Below, in pieces: positions 42,993-50,809 of a stretch of 64,000 bases of DNA. The stretch comes from Thermalbibacter longus (GTDB lineage: Bacteria; Chloroflexota; Chloroflexia; Thermomicrobiales; Thermomicrobiaceae): positions 314,965-378,964 of the forward strand of contig NZ_JAMSLR010000003.1 of NCBI RefSeq assembly GCF_023806485.1. Direction: 5' to 3'. Both the position numbers and the translations under genes were made by a program. The notes under the pieces were generated by a model. The model was not told the DNA's origin. It ran no database searches and saw only the letters and a list, made by a program, of their open reading frames with translations. Each line of letters opens with the position of its first letter. The first letter of the stretch is position 1.

Positions 42993-44894
42993 ATGGAGTG
43001 GATCGCCGACTGGCTGTTCATTATCCCGCTGGCGCCGCTGGTAGCGGCGGCCGTCAACTTCCTGCTCGGGCGCTGGTGGATCCGTGACCGGGCCCATTGG
43101 ATCGCCGTGCCGGCGGTCGGGATCTCCTTCCTGGCCAGCATTCCGGCCTTCCTTGCTGTTGCCCAGCACCATGAGCCGCTGAGCCAGCACCTCTATACCT
43201 GGATCCCGGCCGGCGACTTCCAAGTGCCGGTGACGCTCTACGTCGACCAGCTCACCGCGGTCATGCTGCTCGTCGTGACTGGGGTCGGCTTCCTGGTGCA
43301 CCTGTACTCGATCGGCTACATGCACGGCGACCCGGGGTACCACCGCTTCTTCGCGTACCTGCCACTGTTCGTCTTCTCCATGCTGATGCTGGTGCTGGCC
43401 AGCAACTTCCTGGTCCTGTTCGTCTTCTGGGAGGCGGTCGGCCTCTGCTCGTACCTCCTGATCGGCTTCTGGTTCCGTCGCCGCTCGGCGGCCGACGCGG
43501 CCAAGAAGGCGTTCATCGTCAACCGGGTCGGCGACTTCGGCTTCGGCGTCGGCGTCATGCTGATCTTCGTCACGCTGGGCACGCTGAACTACGCCGAGGT
43601 CTTCGAGCGAGTCGGGACGCTCAGCGCCGGCACAGTCACCGCCATCGCGCTGCTTCTCTTCACCGGCGCCGTCGGGAAGTCGGCACAGGTGCCGCTCTTC
43701 GTTTGGTTGCCGGACGCGATGGAGGGCCCCACGCCGGTCTCGGCCCTGATCCACGCGGCGACGATGGTCACGGCGGGCATCTTCATGGTGGCGCGCGCCC
43801 ACCCGATCTTCGTCGCCTCGCCCACGGCGATGCTGGTCGTCGCGATCGTTGGGGCGCTCACGGCGTTCATCGCCGCGACCATTGCGGTGACGCAGTACGA
43901 CATCAAGCGGGTCGTCGCGTACTCGACGGTGAGCCAGCTCGGGTATATGGCCATCGCGCTGGGCACGGGCGCGTGGATCGCTGCCATCTTCCACCTGTTC
44001 ACCCACGCCTTCTTCAAGGCGCTGCTCTTCCTCGGCTCGGGCAGCGTGATGCACGGCCTGCACGACGAGCTGGACATGCGGCGGATGGGCGGCTTGAAGC
44101 GCTACATGCCGCTGACCTATTGGACGTTTCTGATCGGGGCGGCGGCCAATGCTGGTATCCTGCCGCTGGCCGGCTTCTGGAGCAAGGACGAGATCATCGT
44201 GGGGGCATGGGTCGCGGGCTACCCGGTGATCGCCCTCATCGCCCTAGCGGCGGCCTTCTTCACCTCGCTGTACATGTTCCGGGCCGTATTCATGACCTTC
44301 CACGGCGAGGAGCGATTCGACCGGGAGCACCTGCACCCGCACGATCCGTCGTGGACGATGTCCGTGCCGCTGGTGATCCTGGCGGTCGGAGCGGCTGTGG
44401 CCGGCTTCGTCGGCGTACCGCCGGAGCAGGGCTGGTTCCACCACCTGCTGGAGCCGGTGTTCGAGGGCACCGAGCACCACGAGGTGAGCCTGGCGACGAC
44501 GCTGACGTTCGGTGTCGTCTCCACTCTAGTCGCCTTGGCCGGGCTCTACGCGGCCGCGGCCGCCTACGTGTTCCGTTCCGTCTCGCCGGCAGCCGTGGCG
44601 GAGCGGCTGGGCCCGCTGTACCGGCTGGCCCACAACAAGTGGTACTTCGACGACATCTACCAGCGATTCATCGTCGAGCCGGCGCGCGCCTCCGCCGTTT
44701 TCCTCTGGCGGCAGATCGACGTCGGGGTCATCGACGCGGCGGTCAACGGCGTGGCCAGCCTGGTGGTGTGGACCAGCCAGCTCTGGCGCCGGGCCCAGAC
44801 CGGCCTGGTGGCCAACTACGTGCTGGCCATCGCGCTCGGCACCGTGATCATCGTCGGCGCGTACCTGGTGGCCGGCAGCAGTCTGTTCAGGTAG
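42993..44894 (+). CDS. nuoL: NADH-quinone oxidoreductase subunit L
   Basis: A 633-residue antiporter-like subunit with about 15-16 helices. Hallmarks are FVFWEAVGLCSYLLIGFWF (conserved Glu), AKKAFIVNRVGDFGF, GKSAQVPLFVWLPDAMEGPTPVSALIHAATMVTAG (conserved Lys and His) and LPLAGFWSKDEI. The C-terminal region is consistent with the lateral helix. It lies 88 bases after nuoK; GGGGAGG is about 15 bases upstream of the ATG. Confidence 0.95.
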   Translation: MEWIADWLFIIPLAPLVAAAVNFLLGRWWIRDRAHWIAVPAVGISFLASIPAFLAVAQHHEPLSQHLYTWIPAGDFQVPVTLYVDQLTAVMLLVVTGVGFLVHLYSIGYMHGDPGYHRFFAYLPLFVFSMLMLVLASNFLVLFVFWEAVGLCSYLLIGFWFRRRSAADAAKKAFIVNRVGDFGFGVGVMLIFVTLGTLNYAEVFERVGTLSAGTVTAIALLLFTGAVGKSAQVPLFVWLPDAMEGPTPVSALIHAATMVTAGIFMVARAHPIFVASPTAMLVVAIVGALTAFIAATIAVTQYDIKRVVAYSTVSQLGYMAIALGTGAWIAAIFHLFTHAFFKALLFLGSGSVMHGLHDELDMRRMGGLKRYMPLTYWTFLIGAAANAGILPLAGFWSKDEIIVGAWVAGYPVIALIALAAAFFTSLYMFRAVFMTFHGEERFDREHLHPHDPSWTMSVPLVILAVGAAVAGFVGVPPEQGWFHHLLEPVFEGTEHHEVSLATTLTFGVVSTLVALAGLYAAAAAYVFRSVSPAAVAERLGPLYRLAHNKWYFDDIYQRFIVEPARASAVFLWRQIDVGVIDAAVNGVASLVVWTSQLWRRAQTGLVANYVLAIALGTVIIVGAYLVAGSSLFR

Positions 44895-44906
44895 GGGAGC
44901 GAAGCG

Positions 44907-46493
44907 GTGGATCAGATCCCGATCCTCAGCCTGATCACCTATGCGCCGCTGGCCGGCGCGCTCGTCCTGTTCCTCTGGCCCCGCGCGACGGAGCGCGCGG
45001 CGCGCTGGATCGCCCTGCTCGGCGCCGGCGTCTCCTTCGTCCTCTCGCTCGCCTTGCTCGCTGCGTTCGACCGCTCGGCTACGGGCATGCAGTTCACCGA
45101 GTTCATCGACTGGCTGCCGGGGCTGGGGATCGCCTACCGGCTGGGCGTGGACGGTATCAGCGCGCCGCTGGTGGTGCTGACGACGCTGTTGAGCCTGATC
45201 TCGATCATCGCCTCCTGGGATCCGATCAAGCGGCGGGTACGCGAGTACTACATCTCGCTCCTGCTGCTCGAGACCGGCATGCTCGGCGTCTTCGTCAGCC
45301 TCGACCTCTTCCTGTTCTACATCTTCTGGGAGGTGATGCTGATCCCGATGGCGCTGATCATCGGGATCTGGGGCAGCGCGAACCGGGTATACGCGGCAGT
45401 CAAGTTCTTCCTCTACACGCTCGCCGGCAGCCTGCTGATGCTGGTGGGCATCGTCGCGGTCTATCAGGCGTACTTCGAGCAGACCGGCGTGCGCACGCTC
45501 AACGTGCTGGAGCTGGCCCAGGGCACCTACGGGCAAGCGTTCCAGATGTGGGCCTTCGCGGCCTTCTTCCTGGCCTTCGCCATCAAGATCCCGATGTGGC
45601 CCTTCCACACCTGGTTGCCAGACGCCCACGTCGAGGCCCCGACGGCGGGCTCGGTGATCCTCGCCGGCATCCTGCTGAAGATGGGTGGGTACGGCTTCCT
45701 GCGCTTCAACCTTCCGCTCTTCCCGGACGCCACCCGAGCCTGGGCGCCGTTCATCATCGTTGTCTCGCTGATCGCGATCATCTACGGCGCGCTGGTGGCG
45801 CTCGTCCAGCCGGACCTCAAGAAGCTGGTGGCCTACTCCTCGGTGAGCCACATGGGCTTCGTGACGCTCGGCATCTTCGCGCTGAACGCGCAGGGACTGT
45901 ACGGCGCCATGATCGTGATGATCAGCCACGGGCTAGTCACTGGTGCCCTCTTCCTGCTGGTCGGTGTCCTCTATGAGCGTGCGCATACCCGTGAGATCAG
46001 CGCCTTCGGCGGGTTACACCGCTCCATGCCGCTGGCGGCCGCCTTCTGGGGCCTCTTCGCGTTCGCTTCGCTCGGGTTGCCGGGGCTCAGCGGCTTCGTC
46101 GGCGAGTTCTTGGCGATTCTCGGTGGCTTCCGGGCCTATCGCTGGGCCGGCGTCATTGCCATGGTCGTGGTGATCCTGGCGGCCTGGTACATGCTCTGGA
46201 TGCTCCAGCGGATCGTGATGATGCGCGCGCCGGGGGAGCCACCAGACCCCGACGATCCCGAGCTGCGGCTGGCGAACGCCTACGCGGTACCGCCGGCGGC
46301 TGGAGGCGCTGGGCCGCACGGGCATACCGTCGACCCGCGCACCTTCCCGGATCTGAACTGGAAGGAATTCGCGACGCTGGCACCGCTCGCAGTACTGACG
46401 GTCTGGCTCGGTGTCTATCCAGGGTACGTGATGCGCATCCTGCAGCCGGCGATCGAGCAGGTGCTCTCGGCGTTCGGGCGCATCGGGCTCTGA
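44907..46493 (+). CDS. nuoM: NADH-quinone oxidoreductase subunit M
   Basis: A 528-residue antiporter-like subunit. It has FYIFWEVMLIPMALIIGIWG (conserved Glu), AIKIPMWPFHTWLPDAHVEAPTAGSVILAGILLKMG (conserved Lys) and KKLVAYSSVSHMGFVTLG. The GTG start is 12 bases past nuoL. A Pro/Gly-rich loop near the C-terminus (GEPPDPDDPE, VPPAAGGAGPHGH) lengthens it slightly. Confidence 0.95.
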   Translation: MDQIPILSLITYAPLAGALVLFLWPRATERAARWIALLGAGVSFVLSLALLAAFDRSATGMQFTEFIDWLPGLGIAYRLGVDGISAPLVVLTTLLSLISIIASWDPIKRRVREYYISLLLLETGMLGVFVSLDLFLFYIFWEVMLIPMALIIGIWGSANRVYAAVKFFLYTLAGSLLMLVGIVAVYQAYFEQTGVRTLNVLELAQGTYGQAFQMWAFAAFFLAFAIKIPMWPFHTWLPDAHVEAPTAGSVILAGILLKMGGYGFLRFNLPLFPDATRAWAPFIIVVSLIAIIYGALVALVQPDLKKLVAYSSVSHMGFVTLGIFALNAQGLYGAMIVMISHGLVTGALFLLVGVLYERAHTREISAFGGLHRSMPLAAAFWGLFAFASLGLPGLSGFVGEFLAILGGFRAYRWAGVIAMVVVILAAWYMLWMLQRIVMMRAPGEPPDPDDPELRLANAYAVPPAAGGAGPHGHTVDPRTFPDLNWKEFATLAPLAVLTVWLGVYPGYVMRILQPAIEQVLSAFGRIGL

Positions 46494-46517
46494 GAACGGA
46501 GATCAGAGGAGAGAACC

Positions 46518-48005
46518 GTGCCGGTGCAACTCGTTGCCCCCGACTGGTCGCTGCTCGTCCCGCCGCTGGTCGTGCTCGGGACGATCCTGGTGCTCCTCGC
46601 GGCAGACCTGGTGCTCCCGCGCGAGCGGCAGGCCGGGCTCACCGTGGTTGCGCTCCTCGGGCTGGCAGTGTCTCTGGTCTCGCTGCTGGCGATCGACTGG
46701 ACGGCCGGCGCCAGCACGTTCGGTGGCATGTATCGGGCCGACTCGTTCAGTCTTTTCGTCTCCCTGGTGGCGCTGGTCGCCGGTATCCTGTCCATCCTCG
46801 TTTCGGCCGGCTACGTCGAGTCGGGTATCGAGCCGGGGGGAATGGCGCTAGCCGAATACCTCTCGCTGCTGCTCTTCTCGGTGCTGGGCACGATGCTGGT
46901 CGGTGCGGCGGGTGACCTGCTGATGATCTTCCTCGGCATCGAGATGAGCTCGCTGGCCGTCTACGCGCTGACGGCCTTCGCTCGCCGGCGGCTGACCTCG
47001 ATCGAGGGCGCGCTGAAGTACTTCCTGCTGGGCGCCTTCGCCACGGCCATTTTCCTGTACGGCATCGCCTGGGTCTACGGCCTGACCGGCAGCATCATGC
47101 TCGACGACATCGCCGGCGCGCTCCGGGATATCGTCCAGGGTGACGCGCCGGTCGAGGCGTCGCTTCTGCTAGCGCTGCTGCTGCTAGCTGTCGGGCTCGG
47201 GTTCAAGGTGGCGGCGGTGCCGTTCCATATGTGGACGCCCGATGCCTACCAGGGTGCTCCGACGCCGGTCTCGGCCTACATGTCGGTGGTGCCGAAGGTG
47301 GCCGGCTTCGCGGCTATGGCGCGGGTTCTGGTGCAAGGGTTGAGCCCGCTGAGCGAGCAGTGGCTGCTCCTGATCGCCATCCTGGCGTTCATCACGATGG
47401 TCTACGGCAACGTGGTCGCGATCGCCCAGCGCGACGTCAAGCGAATGCTCGGCTACTCCTCGATCGGCCACACCGGCTACATGCTGGCGGGTCTGGCTGC
47501 CTTCACCAGCCTGCAGCCCGGCGACCGCAGCGTCGGCAGCATGCTCTTCTACCTGTTCGCCTACGCCTTCATGAATATCGGTGCCTTCGGGGTCGTGGCC
47601 TGGTTGCAGGAGCGCGGGCAGGGCGTCGACCTGGAAGACTTCCAGGGACTGGCCGCGCGTAGCCCGCTGGCCGCCATCGCGATGACGATCTTCATGCTCT
47701 CGCTGATGGGCATGCCGCCGCTGATCGGCTTCTATGCCAAGTACTACGTGATCCTGGCGCTGATCGAGGCCGGCTTGCTCTGGCTAGCGGTCGCGATCGT
47801 GATCATGAGCGCGGTATCGGCCTTCTTCTACCTGCGCGTGGTGGCGGTGATGTACTTCAACGAGCCGGCCGGAGCCTGGCAGCCCGCTCGGACGCCGCTG
47901 CTCGGCGCCGGGCTGGCGGTGATGGCGCTCGGCAACCTCGCGCTGGGGCTGTTCTCCGGCCCGGTGCTCGACCTGGCGCAGCGCTGGGCCCTGGCCTTCG
48001 CCTGA
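46518..48005 (+). CDS. nuoN: NADH-quinone oxidoreductase subunit N
   Basis: A 495-residue antiporter-like subunit. Seen are [15 protein letters not shown] (conserved Glu), [56 protein letters not shown] (conserved Lys) and [19 protein letters not shown]. The GTG start is 24 bases past nuoM with AGAGGAGAG upstream. It is the last gene of the cluster. No intrinsic terminator is obvious in the 60 bases before the convergent gene. Confidence 0.95.
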   Translation: MPVQLVAPDWSLLVPPLVVLGTILVLLAADLVLPRERQAGLTVVALLGLAVSLVSLLAIDWTAGASTFGGMYRADSFSLFVSLVALVAGILSILVSAGYVESGIEPGGMALAEYLSLLLFSVLGTMLVGAAGDLLMIFLGIEMSSLAVYALTAFARRRLTSIEGALKYFLLGAFATAIFLYGIAWVYGLTGSIMLDDIAGALRDIVQGDAPVEASLLLALLLLAVGLGFKVAAVPFHMWTPDAYQGAPTPVSAYMSVVPKVAGFAAMARVLVQGLSPLSEQWLLLIAILAFITMVYGNVVAIAQRDVKRMLGYSSIGHTGYMLAGLAAFTSLQPGDRSVGSMLFYLFAYAFMNIGAFGVVAWLQERGQGVDLEDFQGLAARSPLAAIAMTIFMLSLMGMPPLIGFYAKYYVILALIEAGLLWLAVAIVIMSAVSAFFYLRVVAVMYFNEPAGAWQPARTPLLGAGLAVMALGNLALGLFSGPVLDLAQRWALAFA

Positions 48006-48065
48006 GCACGACGTCCAGGCCACTTACTCTTCTTCATGTAGAGCAAAGAACGCCTCTGTGCTATG

Positions 48066-48398
48066 CTATGGGCTGCTGGCAGGAGGTTGTGGAACGTAGA
48101 CGATGTCGCCCACCCGGAGCCACTTGGGATCGGGATGACCGCTTGCTCCGATCGTGCCATCCCGGCGCCTGTACTGGTGCACGATTGCGATTTTCGTGCC
48201 GTCATGCCCGTAGTAACGCAGTGTCTGGCTCATGGAGCAGTGCTCGGTATGAGTGAGACTCGTGACATGGCTTTCGCGGATGACCTCCGCTCGCAGCTCG
48301 CCGTTCTGGACGCGTTCCCAATAGCGGAGGGTATTGAAGAGCCGGCGGATCTCTGCCTCGGAGACGACCTGCACCTGTGGATCGGAGTGTGCACGCAT
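48066..48398 (-). CDS. Conserved hypothetical protein (WERV...GELRA type)
   Basis: A 110-residue protein. It contains EAEIRRLFNTLRYWERVQNGELRAEVIRESH, a central LRYYGHDGTKIAIVHQYRRRDGTIGASGHPDPKWLRVGDIVY and a proline-rich end. Similar small proteins with an ExxIRxLFNTLRYWERV start and a VHQYxRxDGTxGASGxPDPK core are known to me as an uncharacterised family. Its ATG (48398-48396) overlaps the start codon of the divergent gene, so one of the two starts may be misplaced or both messages are leaderless. Confidence 0.72.
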   Translation of the reverse strand: MRAHSDPQVQVVSEAEIRRLFNTLRYWERVQNGELRAEVIRESHVTSLTHTEHCSMSQTLRYYGHDGTKIAIVHQYRRRDGTIGASGHPDPKWLRVGDIVYVPQPPASSP

Positions 48399-48654
48399 GC
48401 ACGCTGACTCCCTCGCCCGCGAGCTGGCGGGGCTGATCTCGGACTACCTGGTCGGCGAGCTAGATTTTGGCTCGTTCGAGCAGGCTTTTGTTGGGCTGAC
48501 CTGGAACGCGCACCAGTTGGGGGACGCTTCGCTGGATGAGGTGGTCAAGGACATCGAGCACGCACTGGTGCAGAGTCGAGCCCACGTCTTCAATGAGACG
48601 GAATTCCGCCGCTGGCTAACGGACGCGCTGCACAAGCTAGCCGTTCGCACCTAA
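48397..48654 (+). CDS. Small hypothetical protein
   Basis: An 85-residue acidic helical protein: SLARELAGLISDYLVGELDFGSFEQAFVGL and a C-terminal EFRRWLTDALHKLAV. No family recognised. The ATG overlaps by two bases the ATG of the divergent gene, within GCATGC. The residues upstream in the same frame are poor in coding quality, so this ATG is the likeliest start. Confidence 0.6.
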   Translation: MHADSLARELAGLISDYLVGELDFGSFEQAFVGLTWNAHQLGDASLDEVVKDIEHALVQSRAHVFNETEFRRWLTDALHKLAVRT

Positions 48655-48765
48655 CGACCTCGCACCTCTTCGCAGCCCGGCCTAGATCCATTGCCCCGGC
48701 AGTATACATGAGCGTACGTATGCAAAGAACGGTGGCACCATGCGTTGGCGCGCTCTGGCCATCTG

Positions 48766-49680
48766 TCAGCGATCAAGCGGCAGCCGCTGGGGCTGAACCT
48801 TCGCTCTGGCCCACGGATCACCGATCGCGTCCAGCCGCTGGGGCAGCGTGCGGATCGTAAAGTGCTCCGGGCGCACCTGGCCCTCCTCCACCTCCTCCCA
48901 GGCCAGCGGGGCCGAGGCCGGGGCTCCGGGCCGGGCGCGCAGGGTATACGGGGCCGCGGTGTTGCGCGCCAGGCTGTTCTGGGCGTGGTCGATCGTCACC
49001 CGCTCGTCCTCGTCGTGGGTCGCGCCGTCGCCGGTGGCCACCAGATCGGGATGCTCCCGGCTCAGCTCCTCGGCCAATCGATGCACCCACTCTCGTACTG
49101 CCTCGACCGGATGAACCGGCTCCAGCGGGAGGAAGAGGTGCAGCCCGGAGCCGCCGCTCGTCTTGGGCAGAGCAGCAATCTTGTCCCGGGCCAGCCGCTC
49201 GCGCACCAGCAGCGCGACCCGCAAGACGCGCTCGTAGCCGGCCCGTGGGCCAGGGTCGAGATCGAGGATCGCCCAGTCAGGCCTATCCGGGTGCTCGGCC
49301 GGCGCGTGCCACTGGTGGAACTCGATCGCGCCGCGGTTGGCGTACCAGATCAGCCCGGCGACGTTCTCAATCAGAGGGAGACGTCGCGCCTGCCCAGTCG
49401 TCTGCGGCCGGTAGGGAGCCGTGCGCAGCCAGCCGGGCAGGCGCGCGGGCGCGTTGCGCTGGTAGTGGCCGGACCGTTCGATGCCATCGGGGAACACGCG
49501 CAGCGTCACCGGGCGGCCGCGCAGGTACGGGAGCATCGCCGGGCCGGTGTGCCGGTAGTAGTCGAGCAGGTCGCGCTTGGTCAACCCTTCGGCTGGCCAA
49601 AGCACCTTGTCCAGGTGCGTGACCTCGACCTCGACCCCGTCGATCTCCCAGCGCTCGCCTGCAGACATGCGGCGTGCCAT
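48766..49680 (-). CDS. LigD-type DNA polymerase/primase domain protein
   Basis: A 304-residue stand-alone polymerase domain of the bacterial NHEJ family (archaeo-eukaryotic primase fold). Features are LTHLDKVLWPAEGLTKRDLLDYY-like start (VTHLDKVLWP), YLRGRPVTLRVFPDGIERSGHYQ, IWYANRGAIEFHQWHAP, the metal-binding AILDLDPGP (two Asp), LPKTSGGSGLHLFLPL (catalytic His) and ARNTAAPYTLRARPGAPASAPLAWEEV. These enzymes extend DNA ends with ribonucleotides or deoxynucleotides during end joining. GAGGGAG precedes the ATG. No Ku or ATP-dependent ligase gene is adjacent. Confidence 0.9.
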   Translation of the reverse strand: MARRMSAGERWEIDGVEVEVTHLDKVLWPAEGLTKRDLLDYYRHTGPAMLPYLRGRPVTLRVFPDGIERSGHYQRNAPARLPGWLRTAPYRPQTTGQARRLPLIENVAGLIWYANRGAIEFHQWHAPAEHPDRPDWAILDLDPGPRAGYERVLRVALLVRERLARDKIAALPKTSGGSGLHLFLPLEPVHPVEAVREWVHRLAEELSREHPDLVATGDGATHDEDERVTIDHAQNSLARNTAAPYTLRARPGAPASAPLAWEEVEEGQVRPEHFTIRTLPQRLDAIGDPWARAKVQPQRLPLDR

Positions 49681-49834
49681 CGCGTCGCTCCCTCGCTTCG
49701 CTGAAGCCTCGCCTGGGCCGGGACTCTGCCCGAAACTGGGCCGAGCGCCCTTTACGAGCGTACTCCCGGCAACCGGGCGTGTACACCGTGGACATCAGGC
49801 CGCCAGGTCGGAGTCGCGCCGGAGCGGTTCGCGA

Positions 49835-50185
49835 GTGCCCCGCGGCGAGCTGGGCTCACTACGACTGGAACCGGAGCTACACGGACGGGCGCTCGGGCTG
49901 GAGCTCGTTCTCCAGGCTGCGGAGTGGCCGCGCGCACGGCAGCGCGTCTGCCGTGATCTGTTAGACGACTTTGCCGGCGTTCTACGGCCGCGCTGGCGCT
50001 CGCGTCTGGCGCGCCTGTTACTCCACGACCTGCAAGCTGCCCAGGGCCGGCCCGGAGTCCTTGCGGTCACCGCGGGTTCCCTGCGCGCGGCAGTCTCGAG
50101 AAGTAGCCTGAGGCTGGTATCGTTCCTGGCTCGTACCGTGTGCCGCGCCGCTGGTGAACACGAGACACGTCCGTATAGGCATTGA
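49835..50185 (+). CDS. Possible small protein (116 aa), low confidence
   Basis: A GTG-started frame with GGAG ten bases upstream. It reads as a plausible basic-helical protein (LHGRALGLELVLQAAEW, RQRVCRDLLDDFAGVLRPRW, RLARLLLHDLQAAQG, SLRLVSFLARTV). Third codon positions are mostly G or C, as in real genes of this genome. No family recognised, and a longer antisense frame also exists. Its stop overlaps the -35 of the structured RNA promoter. Confidence 0.28.
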   Translation: MPRGELGSLRLEPELHGRALGLELVLQAAEWPRARQRVCRDLLDDFAGVLRPRWRSRLARLLLHDLQAAQGRPGVLAVTAGSLRAAVSRSSLRLVSFLARTVCRAAGEHETRPYRH

Positions 50186-50210
50186 CAGGCCGGGGCGGGT
50201 GAGGTATCCT
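50182..50210 (+). promoter_or_regulatory. Consensus promoter of the structured RNA
   Basis: Perfect -35 TTGACA (50182-50187), the ideal 17-base spacer and TATCCT (50205-50210). Transcription is expected to start near 50217. Confidence 0.75.
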
Positions 50211-50216
50211 GGATGT

Positions 50217-50467
50217 GCTGAGCGCTGGAGCGCTCAGGCTGAATGTGCGGCGAGACCTGTTCCGCCGCATTGCTGTGTCTCAAGAAGAGCACAGCGCGAG
50301 TCGCTCTCCGCGTGGGGAGCGTGCAGAAGTCGACCGTGGAGGGTAGATCGGTGGATTCCGGAGGAGTCCCAGAACGCAGTACCTGCTCCACGGGCTGACC
50401 GGCTTGGGTGCCTCTGAGCGCGACAGTGTAGGCTAGCACCTCCGCGCCCCCGGTCAGTCCGGGGGCG
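50217..50467 (+). ncRNA. Unassigned structured RNA of about 250 nt
   Basis: From the expected start to a closing hairpin the stretch is a chain of stems. These are GAGCGCT/AGCGCTC (50220-50235), ATGTGCGGCG/CGCCGCAT, GCTGTG/CACAGC, GCTCTCC/GGGGAGC, a long arm closed by CCGTGGAG/CTCCACGG with inner GGTA/TACC and GGATTCC/GGAGTCC, GGTGCCT with AGGC-TA-GCACC, and finally CGCCCCCG/CGGGGGCG. No convincing reading frame runs through it. The conserved sequences of RNase P, SRP, tmRNA, 6S, T-box, cobalamin, TPP and FMN elements are absent. It could be an independent RNA or a long leader of the 62-codon gene that starts at 50510. Ends are estimated. Confidence 0.55.
50445..50467 (+). terminator. Closing GC hairpin of the structured RNA
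   Basis: A perfect 8-bp stem, CGCCCCCG/CGGGGGCG, with a seven-base loop. The following bases (ACTTGTCAG) are not a proper T-run, so termination may be partial or factor-assisted. Confidence 0.4.
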
Positions 50468-50509
50468 ACTTGTCAGTAGTGTGAACCTGGCAAGAAAGGA
50501 GGTGGGCCG

Positions 50510-50698
50510 ATGCAGACCTACATCCGCTACACCATCACCAACCAGGACGGGCGGCCGGTCATCCGGGCCGTGCCGGTGCCGCGGAGGATCGAGACCTCGG
50601 TCGTCGAGGCCGCGCCGGCCCAGGAGACCAAGGGTGAGCGGGTCGAGCAGCCGCTCGTCCAGCGGATCCGGCGGTTCCGCCTGCTCGATATCCGCTGA
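50510..50698 (+). CDS. Small conserved-looking protein (62 aa)
   Basis: A 62-residue basic protein (YIRYTITNQDGRPVIRAVPVPRR; VQRIRRFRLLDIR) with the best ribosome binding site in the window, AGAAAGGAGGT, five bases before the ATG. No signal peptide, helix or cysteine motif. No family recognised. It starts 43 bases after the closing hairpin of the structured RNA and is followed by a GC-rich hairpin at 50726-50758. Confidence 0.65.
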   Translation: MQTYIRYTITNQDGRPVIRAVPVPRRIETSVVEAAPAQETKGERVEQPLVQRIRRFRLLDIR

Positions 50699-50725
50699 CG
50701 CTCAACGCCAGTCCCAGGTATGCGC

Positions 50726-50758
50726 CGACCCCCGCGGGCGACAACCCGGCGGGGGTCG
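50726..50758 (+). terminator. GC hairpin after the 62-aa gene
   Basis: A perfect 10-bp stem, CGACCCCCGC/GCGGGGGTCG, with a 13-base loop followed by TGGCATTTCC. It lies between convergent genes and may act in both directions. Confidence 0.55.
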
Positions 50759-50809
50759 TGGCATTTCCAGAATCTCCGTGACCGCACTGGTCTGTCTGGC
50801 GCGCGTGGC

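Larger units (their letters stand above)
49681..50216. other. Region between the LigD-like gene and the structured RNA
   Basis: About 535 bases. The only candidate gene is the low-confidence frame at 49835-50185. The right end holds the promoter of the structured RNA. No repeat or mobile-element sequence was seen. Confidence 0.45.

Noticed and set aside
49795-50439. Minus-strand frame of 214 codons across the structured RNA and its promoter
   Set aside because: It is Arg/Ser/Thr-rich, has no ribosome binding site and crosses a consensus promoter and many hairpins. It is a shadow.
50217-50467. Assignment of the structured RNA to SRP, RNase P, tmRNA, 6S, T-box or a cobalamin/TPP/FMN riboswitch
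   Set aside because: I looked for the key sequences (GGAAGGA-type SRP tip with AGCAG, GAGGAAAGTCC, tRNA-like ends with a tag frame, the T-box TGGNACCGCG, the cobalamin GCCACTG box, the TPP CTGAGA box) and found none.
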